In this document: positions 1 to 5,404 of the stretch, in pieces
How the letters are laid out: each line of letters begins with the position of its first letter
How positions within the stretch are numbered: position 1 is the stretch's first letter
NCBI GenBank assembly: GCA_964012875.1
Contig: CAXGUU010000194.1
Coordinates: 1-6,464 of the forward strand
Length of the DNA: 6,464 bases
Source: CAXGUU01 sp964012875
GTDB taxonomy: Bacteria; Pseudomonadota; Gammaproteobacteria; Ga0077536
Direction: 5' to 3'
Notes under the pieces: model-generated
What the model saw: the letters and a program-made list of their open reading frames with translations, nothing else
The model's database searches: none
Told to the model about the DNA's origin: nothing
Position numbers and translations under genes: made by a program

Positions 1-1
1 A

Positions 2-1195
2 ATGTGTGCCCTCATCGAAGCTGGCATTGACGCTGGTGCCTGCGGCTGGTCGGTGCAGAAACTGGGCGATGGCTTCACCTCGGTGCAGCGCGACTACGAC
101 GGCACGCCGATGGTCACCGACATGATGAGCAACGACACTTGCCTCGCGTTTGCTGAAGTACTGCGGAAGCGCGGCGAAGGTCACATTCAAATCACCCAGG
201 CGCAGGAAGACATCTACGAAGATCTGGCCTTTGTCGAAAAGCTTGCCGAAGTGTCGGGGGTACCGATTCTGTTTAACGTGGTGTCGGCGAATAACTACCA
301 CCCGCGCCAGAGCCGCCGTCTGATTGATTGGGCAGAAAAGGCGCAGGCCAAGGGCAACAAGGTCTATCTGCAGGCGGTTAGCGTCGGCAATGAGCAAACC
401 ATGACCTTTGCCGACTTCAACCTGCTCGACGGCCAGGATGACTGGCGTGACGTCACGCTTGGCACGGTCGAGGAGCGCAAACAGAAAATGATGGATCCGG
501 CACGTCGCGAGCGACTGCGCCACGATTACGACCACGGCCGCATGCCGGTGGTGACCGGCCCAATCAAGCACTTCGTGATCAAAGAAACGATCAAACCGGC
601 CAACAAGCAATGGGAAGGCATGACGCTGGCCCAACTCGGCGAAGCGCAGGGCCGTCACCCGATTGAGGCGTTGCTCGATCTCATTGTCGACGAAGACCTG
701 CAGACCGTGATTTATACACCGGCCTTTAATGACGACCCGGAACTGAACCGCGAGATTTTTTCCTCCGAGTTCACCGTGCCGGGCGTTTCCGATGGCGGTG
801 CGCACACCAAGTTCGTCACGATCGGCCGCTACACCACCGAGTTCATTGCTGACTTTGTGCGCGAAAAGAACGTGTTGAGTCTAGAGGAGGCGCACTACCG
901 CCTGTCGTGTCTGCCAGCCAAGATGTCTGGTTTTCTCGATCGCGGCACCCTTGAGGAAGGTCGCCCTGCCGACATCGTGATCTACGACTTCGATCAACTG
1001 CAATCGACGCCCTCGGAGATCGCACACGACTTCCCCGGCAACGAATGGCGGCGGGTGCAGAAAGCCGTAGGTTATCGCTACATCATGGTCAATGGCGACG
1101 TCACGTTTCGCGATGGTGAATGCACCGGCGCGACCCCCGGAAAACTACTGCGCCATGGCAGCGCAGACGGCCCCGAATTGCAACAAACTGCCTGA
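2..1195 (+). CDS. Amidohydrolase, N-acyl-D-amino-acid deacylase (D-aminoacylase) type, 5'-truncated
   Basis: C-terminal 397 residues of a metal-dependent amidohydrolase; the beginning lies left of the window. The first Met (base 2) is probably internal, because the segment starting MCALIEAGIDAGACGWS matches the mid-barrel 'AL..G..GfS' stretch that these enzymes have well after their N-terminal metal site, so roughly a third of the protein is missing. Visible landmarks: the SDGGAH motif at residues 263-268 of this fragment (Asp264 would be the catalytic/metal aspartate on the late barrel strand), then the closing beta-sandwich with GTLEEGRPADIVIYDFD (315-331), the VNG turn (363-365) and the family-typical TGATPGKLLRHG tail. 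The family hydrolyses N-acyl-D-amino acids or related amides in the cytoplasm; the exact substrate cannot be read here, and dihydroorotase/hydantoinase-like roles are less likely given the SDGGAH and tail motifs. It stands alone on the plus strand, convergent with the minus-strand block, and has no visible link to the sulfur genes. Confidence 0.9.
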   Translation: MCALIEAGIDAGACGWSVQKLGDGFTSVQRDYDGTPMVTDMMSNDTCLAFAEVLRKRGEGHIQITQAQEDIYEDLAFVEKLAEVSGVPILFNVVSANNYHPRQSRRLIDWAEKAQAKGNKVYLQAVSVGNEQTMTFADFNLLDGQDDWRDVTLGTVEERKQKMMDPARRERLRHDYDHGRMPVVTGPIKHFVIKETIKPANKQWEGMTLAQLGEAQGRHPIEALLDLIVDEDLQTVIYTPAFNDDPELNREIFSSEFTVPGVSDGGAHTKFVTIGRYTTEFIADFVREKNVLSLEEAHYRLSCLPAKMSGFLDRGTLEEGRPADIVIYDFDQLQSTPSEIAHDFPGNEWRRVQKAVGYRYIMVNGDVTFRDGECTGATPGKLLRHGSADGPELQQTA

Positions 1196-1235
1196 GCATT
1201 ACAACGGGCAGCTGCCGGTAATGCGTTGAATCCAC

Positions 1236-1266
1236 GCGGGGGCATCGAAACCGTCGATGCCCCCGC
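1236..1266. terminator. Perfect 12-bp hairpin at the convergent junction (possible bidirectional terminator)
   Basis: GCGGGGGCATCG (1236-1247) and CGATGCCCCCGC (1255-1266) are exact reverse complements around the 7-nt loop AAACCGT. It begins 41 bases after the amidohydrolase stop and lies between two convergent genes, where a terminator is expected. No T tract follows on either strand (the nearest is T9 at 1306-1314, 39 bases away), so it is not a textbook intrinsic terminator. It may act by RNA 3'-end protection or as an unusual terminator. Confidence 0.5.
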
Positions 1267-1350
1267 CGTCATTAGCCGGGCATATTGACCCGATCGTTGA
1301 GCGTCTTTTTTTTTCGAGCCTGGCGAGTACCCGTCGGAAAAGGGCGCGCG

Positions 1351-1368
1351 AAACGCCGGCGTTTTTTT
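1351..1368 (+). terminator. Short palindrome followed by T7, candidate plus-strand terminator
   Basis: AAACGCCGGCGTTT (1351-1364) is a perfect palindrome whose right arm runs into seven Ts (1362-1368). As RNA it can form only about five pairs around a CCGG loop. On the plus strand it would sit 155 bases after the amidohydrolase stop. It overlaps the stop codon of the minus-strand desaturase (1367-1369), and read on the minus strand it ends with only three Ts. Weak but plausible. Confidence 0.35.
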
Positions 1369-2338
1369 ACCGGGGCTCCAGGCGCGCTTCGACTTGGGCG
1401 TCACAGGTCGGTCGATTGCGATTTTTGAGGACGTTGGCGTGAACGGCGAGATACCCGGTCACGTGATGTTCCAGGTGTTCCTTGATGAGTTCATGTGCGC
1501 GCGGCAATTGATGCCACGGGATGCCGGGCCATGCGTGATGTTCGGCGTGGTAATTCGCGTTCCAGGTCCAGAATCGCACAAAGGCATTGGATTGGGTCGT
1601 GCGCGTCAGGGCGAGGATATTCCCTTCCACCGGCAGGCCACTGTGTTCGGCGGTGAGCCACAGGCCGAGAAAAAAGTGCGAGGCAACGGCGGCGGGCACA
1701 AACCACAACGCAGTCGACGACCCAAGCAGTGCGGCAGCTATGATCGCGACCCAGATACCCAGCACGATCTGCGCATCATGTTTACAGTCCGCCCTGTCCT
1801 GCTCTGAACCCCAGGATGCGAATCCTTTCCACCGCTCAGGCGGTAGCAGCGCGCACCGCACCGTCGCTTCGACCTTCAGCCTGAACAGATGAAGCGGGAC
1901 CAGCCTTAACCAATCGGGTAACCCGACCGGCCATGGTGACAGCTTGTCGGGTGCCGCCATGATCTCCGGGTCTTTCTGAGCATCCTGGGTGTGGCGGTGA
2001 TGCTGAAAATGAAACACCCGATAGACCGCTGGCGGTAACAGCCACAACGTACCCGTAATCCACGCGCCAATCAGATTGTGCCGGCGACGCCGGAACGCGC
2101 CGCGGTGCGTACATTCATGAAACGGTGCGAATATCGTTGCGAGCAGGCCCGCCAGTGCAACAAAGGCAATGAGTTGCAAGACCAACGGCAACTGCCCGCT
2201 ACCCAAAAGAAGCGCAACGCACGCAATCGCGCCGACATGAATCACCAGGCGAACCAGCGTCGGGCCATCGCGCCGTTGCTGCAATTCTTGCAGGGTCTCG
2301 CGATCAATCAGGGGCCGGGTCTCGAACTGTTCATCCAT
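1367..2338 (-). CDS. Membrane fatty-acid-desaturase-family protein
   Basis: 323-residue integral membrane di-iron oxygenase/desaturase (PF00487-type). All three histidine boxes are present: HECTH (74-78, HxxxH), HFQHH (110-114, HxxHH, followed by R-H116) and HAEHH (264-268, HxxHH, in the typical context NANYHAEHHAWP). An extra His in AEHSG (His232) is often conserved in this family. Hydrophobic stretches at about 30-48, 52-72, 88-105, 190-206 and 208-228 fit membrane spans with the boxes on the cytoplasmic face. Such enzymes use O2 and an electron donor to desaturate or hydroxylate lipid chains; the substrate (fatty acyl lipid, carotenoid or other) is not decidable from the motifs. The ATG at 2338 has no Shine-Dalgarno, and a TATACT box lies only six bases upstream, so the message may be leaderless or may be read through from yeeE 124 bases upstream. 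A functional link to sulfur metabolism is not evident. Confidence 0.9.
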   Translation of the reverse strand: MDEQFETRPLIDRETLQELQQRRDGPTLVRLVIHVGAIACVALLLGSGQLPLVLQLIAFVALAGLLATIFAPFHECTHRGAFRRRRHNLIGAWITGTLWLLPPAVYRVFHFQHHRHTQDAQKDPEIMAAPDKLSPWPVGLPDWLRLVPLHLFRLKVEATVRCALLPPERWKGFASWGSEQDRADCKHDAQIVLGIWVAIIAAALLGSSTALWFVPAAVASHFFLGLWLTAEHSGLPVEGNILALTRTTQSNAFVRFWTWNANYHAEHHAWPGIPWHQLPRAHELIKEHLEHHVTGYLAVHANVLKNRNRPTCDAQVEARLEPR

Positions 2339-2344
2339 CGCTTG

Positions 2345-2350
2345 AGTATA
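2345..2350 (-). promoter_or_regulatory. TATACT -10-like box just before the desaturase
   Basis: Read on the minus strand, TATACT (five of six matches to TATAAT) ends six bases before the desaturase ATG at 2338. Transcription would start at or next to the start codon, giving a leaderless mRNA, which agrees with the missing Shine-Dalgarno. No convincing -35 element lies 16-18 bases further upstream, so this is a weak call. Confidence 0.25.
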
Positions 2351-2351
2351 A

Positions 2352-2444
2352 GGGGACAGACCACGTTTGTGACTGGCGTGGTGGAACGTGAATTTGGTCC
2401 GCCGTACAGGTGCTAAAGAAACGGGTTAAATGTGGTCTGCCCCC
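2352..2444. repeat. Imperfect 17-bp inverted repeat, REP/RAYT-like or MITE-like element
   Basis: Left arm GGGGACAGACCACGTTT (2352-2368) and right arm AAATGTGGTCTGCCCCC (2428-2444) are reverse complements at 15 of 17 positions; one difference is a G-T wobble and the other an A-C mismatch. About 59 bases lie between the arms and carry no gene. Within that core a smaller inverted repeat occurs, CACGTT (2362-2367) and AACGTG (2385-2390). From general knowledge, GGGGACAGACCACG-type ends are widespread in proteobacterial intergenic regions and often flank REP-associated tyrosine transposases (Y1_Tnp), so this is probably a non-autonomous or decayed copy. It separates yeeE from the desaturase and could fold in the transcript. 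Confidence 0.5.
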
Positions 2445-2462
2445 ACGATCTCCGATTTCCCG

Positions 2463-3557
2463 TCAAATTCCCGCCAGCAGAATCCGCTCCATCCACTTCA
2501 TTCCAATCACGCCGCCAATGACGATGGCGATGAAGGTAATCAGCGATCCAAGGGCGAGGGTGGAAAGCCCGGTAACGCTCTGCCCAATGGTGCACCCAAG
2601 CGCAGTGACGCCACCGATGCCCATCAGCGCCCCGCCGGCAAGGTTGCGGACGGTGTCGCCGGAGTCGGCGAAACCGGTGAGTTGGAATTTCTTGCTGATG
2701 AGCGCGCCGACGAGTGCGCCGGCCAGCGCACCAAAGACTGTAGCGACGCCAAACCCCGGCACACGCCCCGCAGTGAATCGCTCAAGATATTCAAGCGTGT
2801 CGCCGGTTGGCCGCACGTAACTCAGGGAAACCGGATTGACCACAACGTCGGCAAAGTCGTCATACGCCAGGCCGGTAAGCGCCCATCCCGCGACAATGCA
2901 AAGGCCGACGCCAATACCGCCAGCAATGTGCGGAATAGACGTGCGAAACGCCGCATCCTTGAAGCAGTAGATGACGATGCCGGCAAAAAGTATGCCGGCG
3001 ACGGCATAGCCCATCGTTTCGGCTTCGCCCATACCCGCGCCGGCAAGCAGCACCGCCATGGACTGATTACCACCATCGAGGCTGATGGCGGTGTGTGATT
3101 CAAGCCATGCCCGGGTCGGGCCAAGGATGCCACCGATGGTCATGTAGGCCGTGATGCCAACGACCACGAGGACGACCAGCGCGCGCATATCACCCCCACC
3201 CACGCGCACGAGGTTACGACTGGTACAACCGCCAGCTAAGACCATGCCGATACCGAAGATGAGCCCGCCAAAGACATTACCGAACCAGTTCAACGATCCG
3301 TTCTGGTACATCGAGAGCGACAGGTCAACGGCGCCGAGATGGCTGAGGATCTGGGTGCCGACAATTGCCGTGGCCGCAGCCAGTAACCACGATCGAAACC
3401 GCCGATAATCCTCAAACGACATAATGTCCGAAATCGATCCCATGGCGCAGAAATTGGTCTGCTGCACGATGAGACCGAACACGGCGCCGATGGCGAAGCC
3501 GCCCCAGGCCAGCCACAGGGGTGCGGCTTCGAGAATGGTTTCGCGTAGTTCCTCCAC
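2463..3557 (-). CDS. YeeE/YedE-family sulfur (thiosulfate) transporter, SoxT1/TsuA-like
   Basis: 364-residue, very hydrophobic inner-membrane protein of the YeeE/YedE family (PF04143), made of two related halves. The three signature cysteines that pass thiosulfate through the pore in characterised TsuA/YeeE proteins are in place: Cys37 in NFCAMG, Cys111 in GGCTSRNLVR and Cys322 in GCTIGQ. The length is normal for the double-repeat form. In sHdr sulfur oxidisers the equivalent SoxT1A protein imports sulfur for cytoplasmic oxidation, and that is the role suggested by its place 8 bases after lbpA on the same strand. The start is GTG at 3557 (MEELRET); no ATG is available before residue 39, which lies inside the first cysteine motif. 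No clear Shine-Dalgarno precedes it, so translation probably depends on coupling to lbpA. Specificity (thiosulfate versus another sulfur species) and a sensory SoxT1B-like role cannot be separated from sequence. Confidence 0.92.
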   Translation of the reverse strand: MEELRETILEAAPLWLAWGGFAIGAVFGLIVQQTNFCAMGSISDIMSFEDYRRFRSWLLAAATAIVGTQILSHLGAVDLSLSMYQNGSLNWFGNVFGGLIFGIGMVLAGGCTSRNLVRVGGGDMRALVVLVVVGITAYMTIGGILGPTRAWLESHTAISLDGGNQSMAVLLAGAGMGEAETMGYAVAGILFAGIVIYCFKDAAFRTSIPHIAGGIGVGLCIVAGWALTGLAYDDFADVVVNPVSLSYVRPTGDTLEYLERFTAGRVPGFGVATVFGALAGALVGALISKKFQLTGFADSGDTVRNLAGGALMGIGGVTALGCTIGQSVTGLSTLALGSLITFIAIVIGGVIGMKWMERILLAGI

Positions 3558-3565
3558 GGCGTTCG

Positions 3566-4012
3566 CTACCCGACGGCCTCGCAGCCATCGAAGGCGTCGG
3601 CGTCCATTTTAGCTTCGTACTTGGAGGTGATGTCGGTGCCGGGGGTGAGTTCGGCTTTGACGTTGTCCCAGTCTTCGGGCTTAAGGACCAGCATCCAGGC
3701 GGCGTAGGGATCGGCATTGGCAAGGTTAGGTTGGCCGACCAGGTCGTCATTCACGGCCAGTACTTCGCCAGCGGCGGCGCTGCGCGCGGGGCCGACCCAT
3801 TTGCCGGATTCGATGGTGGCGCAGGACTTGCCGGCTTTAACGTTGCGGCCGACTTTCTTCGGCGTGAAGGCCACCAGCTCGCCAGCGAGCGCTGTGGCCA
3901 CGGCGGTCATGCCGATGCGCACAGTGCCGTCGCCGACTTCCTGATACCAGGTATGGTTCTCAACGTCATAGAGTAATTCGTCCGGCAGATTACAGCCTCT
4001 TACGGTAGGCAT
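3566..4012 (-). CDS. lbpA: LbpA-type lipoate-binding protein (GcvH-like) of the sHdr pathway
   Basis: 148-residue protein with the GcvH/lipoyl-carrier fold. The lipoyl lysine is Lys71 in ESGKWVGP, followed by the SAAAGEV hairpin (78-84). In true glycine-cleavage H proteins this site reads roughly E-[ST]-V-K-[AS]; the ESGK[WY]VGP form together with an N-terminal GCNLPDELLYDVENH (6-20, with Cys7) is characteristic of LbpA proteins. In the sHdr pathway LbpA's lipoamide arm carries sulfur-substrate intermediates in the cytoplasm and needs a dedicated lipoylation system, which is not in this window. It sits 13 bases after the small unknown gene and 8 bases before yeeE, behind hdrC and hdrB, with no gcvT or gcvP nearby, supporting the sulfur role over glycine cleavage. 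The tail after about residue 118 is acidic and includes Cys144; its job is unclear. The start ATG at 4012 is fixed by a perfect Shine-Dalgarno. Confidence 0.9.
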   Translation of the reverse strand: MPTVRGCNLPDELLYDVENHTWYQEVGDGTVRIGMTAVATALAGELVAFTPKKVGRNVKAGKSCATIESGKWVGPARSAAAGEVLAVNDDLVGQPNLANADPYAAWMLVLKPEDWDNVKAELTPGTDITSKYEAKMDADAFDGCEAVG

Positions 4013-4019
4013 CGGCGCC

Positions 4020-4026
4020 CCTCCTT
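4020..4026 (-). promoter_or_regulatory. Perfect Shine-Dalgarno of lbpA
   Basis: AAGGAGG on the minus strand, seven bases before the lbpA ATG. Its first A is also the last base of the preceding gene's TGA, so ribosomes finishing that gene are released on the lbpA ribosome binding site. It is the only consensus-quality site in the operon; hdrC and yeeE show none, and hdrB has only a partial GGAAG, which suggests that LbpA is made in excess. Confidence 0.85.
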
Positions 4027-4466
4027 CACCGTGTTTGTGTGGCGCTATTTTCGCCTGCCCGCGGCACGGTTGGGAAGCCGGACTGGCGCAGGGGTTTCGA
4101 AGAGCAACAGAACTCGCCCAGGCCGGCTTGCTCCAGTTTACCGCCGACGAAAAGCAGCAGGTGACGGGCGACGAAGCGCATCATGGTGGTTTGCTGCTTG
4201 ATGGCTTCAGGGTCCTCTTCTGCTTGAATGAGGTTGTAATGCCAGGCGAGCTCCCGGCAGGTTTCTCGGCAGGCGTTGAAACTGGGATCGAGTTTCGCCC
4301 CCTCGCGATGGAGCGCGAGCAAACGAAAACCTTCGCGGCTGTCGCTGGTGGGCGTTCGGTCTTTGGCTTCGAGCCAATGGCCGAGGATGTGCTCGCCTGC
4401 GCTGAGCAGGTCCCCCGCGGAGACTTCGGACGCGTTAATCAGGTTTTCGAGATCAGCCAGGGTCAT
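4026..4466 (-). CDS. Small cysteine-bearing protein of unknown function in the sHdr operon
   Basis: 146 residues, soluble and probably mostly helical, with no signal peptide or membrane span. I do not recognise a named domain. Visible features are two cysteine pairs, Cys66-x3-Cys70 (NACRETC) and adjacent Cys120-Cys121 (EFCCSSKPLR), and several histidines (26, 30, 53, 76, 102), including a His-x3-His spacing near the N-terminus. These could bind a metal or act as redox thiols, which is inference. Its ATG overlaps the hdrB stop by one base (TGATG), indicating translational coupling and a matched amount of product. sHdr clusters elsewhere encode a conserved small 'hyp' protein (sHdrH), usually between hdrA and hdrC2; this may be that protein in a different position, or a second accessory factor. 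The last 20 or so residues look poorly ordered. Confidence 0.85.
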   Translation of the reverse strand: MTLADLENLINASEVSAGDLLSAGEHILGHWLEAKDRTPTSDSREGFRLLALHREGAKLDPSFNACRETCRELAWHYNLIQAEEDPEAIKQQTTMMRFVARHLLLFVGGKLEQAGLGEFCCSSKPLRQSGFPTVPRAGENSATQTR

Positions 4467-5401
4467 CAGGCCAGAATCTTTTCTTTGATGAGCTGCATCA
4501 CGTCGGAGACGTTTTCATGCGCACCCACCTTGCGCGGGCTTAAGCCGATGGCCAGGCCGAGCAGCTGGGTGAAGTAGAGGATCTTGACGTTGGTTTTGAC
4601 CTCGAAATTGGTTTCGGCGCGGATTTGATGCATCTCAAGCCCCGAATGACAGGTCGGGCATTCAGTCGCAATGACATCGGCACCGGCCGCTTCCGCTGCC
4701 TGGATGATGTTCAGCACCAGGCGGGTTGAGGTGTCGCAGTCGGAAAGCGTGTGCGCACCCCCGCAGCAGGCGGTCTTTAAGGGGAAATCGACGTTTTCAG
4801 CGCCGGCGGCTGCGAGCAGGTCATCCATGAAATGGGGTTCGCTGGTTGATTCGCTGTCCCCGCCTTTGTCTTTCTCCGGGAAGATATGCCGCGGGCGCGT
4901 GTACATGCAGCCATAGTAGTTGGCGACCTTGATGCCAGCGAGGCTGTTTTTCACTTTGGCGCTGAGTGCTTCTTCGCCGACCGCGCGTTTGATCCAATCC
5001 AGCGCATGGATGGTTTCAACGCCGCCGGCGTTGTAGGTTTCGTGCCCGGCCTTGGTCGAGAGGCGGTCAACGACTTCGCGCGATTCCTGATCGTTACCGA
5101 GGTCATATTCGGCTTTCTTCAGGTTGTGGTAGCAGCCGTTGCAGGGTGCCATCACGACATCGTGCTTCATTTCGTGCTGCGCAATCGACATCACGCGGGA
5201 GGAAAGGTAAGTCTGGATTTTGGGATCGATGTTTTTCACTTCCATCGCCCCGCAGCAGTTCCAGTTTTTAACTTCTTCGAGCTTGAGCCCCAGCGCTTTG
5301 CCGACGGCCTTGGTCGAACGGTTGTAGGCATGGCCGCTGCCCTCGAGCGCGCAGCCCGGGTAGTAGGCGACCTTTTTGTAGTCTTTGGTGTCCTGGGTCA
5401 T
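4466..5401 (-). CDS. hdrB: HdrB-like subunit with two CCG domains (sHdrB)
   Basis: 311 residues carrying two cysteine-rich CCG domains (PF02754), as in heterodisulfide reductase subunit B, where they hold non-cubane [4Fe-4S] clusters. Domain 1: Cys17, Cys49-Cys50, Cys87, Cys90, with spacings of 31 and 36, exactly canonical (PGCALEG, NCCGAME, PCNGC). Domain 2: Cys165 (YYGC), Cys212-Cys213 (ACCGG), Cys248, Cys251 (CPTC), with spacings of 46 and 34, so the first gap is longer than the classic 31-39 because of a charged loop at about 170-188. No other domain is fused. In the sHdr complex this subunit would be part of the sulfur-substrate active site. The ATG at 5401 comes three bases after the hdrC stop with GGAAG about eight bases upstream; the stop overlaps the next gene by one base. 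Whether it is the B1 or B2 paralogue needs a tree. Archaeal methanogen Hdr is unlikely given the LbpA neighbour. Confidence 0.92.
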   Translation of the reverse strand: MTQDTKDYKKVAYYPGCALEGSGHAYNRSTKAVGKALGLKLEEVKNWNCCGAMEVKNIDPKIQTYLSSRVMSIAQHEMKHDVVMAPCNGCYHNLKKAEYDLGNDQESREVVDRLSTKAGHETYNAGGVETIHALDWIKRAVGEEALSAKVKNSLAGIKVANYYGCMYTRPRHIFPEKDKGGDSESTSEPHFMDDLLAAAGAENVDFPLKTACCGGAHTLSDCDTSTRLVLNIIQAAEAAGADVIATECPTCHSGLEMHQIRAETNFEVKTNVKILYFTQLLGLAIGLSPRKVGAHENVSDVMQLIKEKILA

Positions 5402-5404
5402 GTC

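Noticed and set aside
1306..1314. Run of nine Ts as an intrinsic terminator
   Set aside because: The only stem before it is a 4-bp CGGG/CCCG pair ending 14 bases upstream, too weak and too far; the strong hairpin is 39 bases away.
2430..3098. 222-codon plus-strand open frame opposite yeeE
   Set aside because: Low-complexity, Arg/Ala/Asp-rich antisense reading of a GC-rich gene; it also starts inside the inverted repeat. The minus frame has clear family motifs.
3521..3976. Gly-rich plus-strand open frame opposite lbpA
   Set aside because: Antisense shadow crossing the yeeE-lbpA junction; no domain or ribosome binding site.
3566..4012. Glycine cleavage system H protein (gcvH)
   Set aside because: The fold is GcvH-like, but the lipoylation site reads ESGKWVGP with an N-terminal GCNLPDELL, which is the LbpA form. 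Neighbours are hdrC/hdrB, not gcvT or gcvP.
4035..4577. 180-codon plus-strand open frame opposite the small cysteine protein
   Set aside because: Spans the TGATG junction of two coupled minus-strand genes and has no family features.
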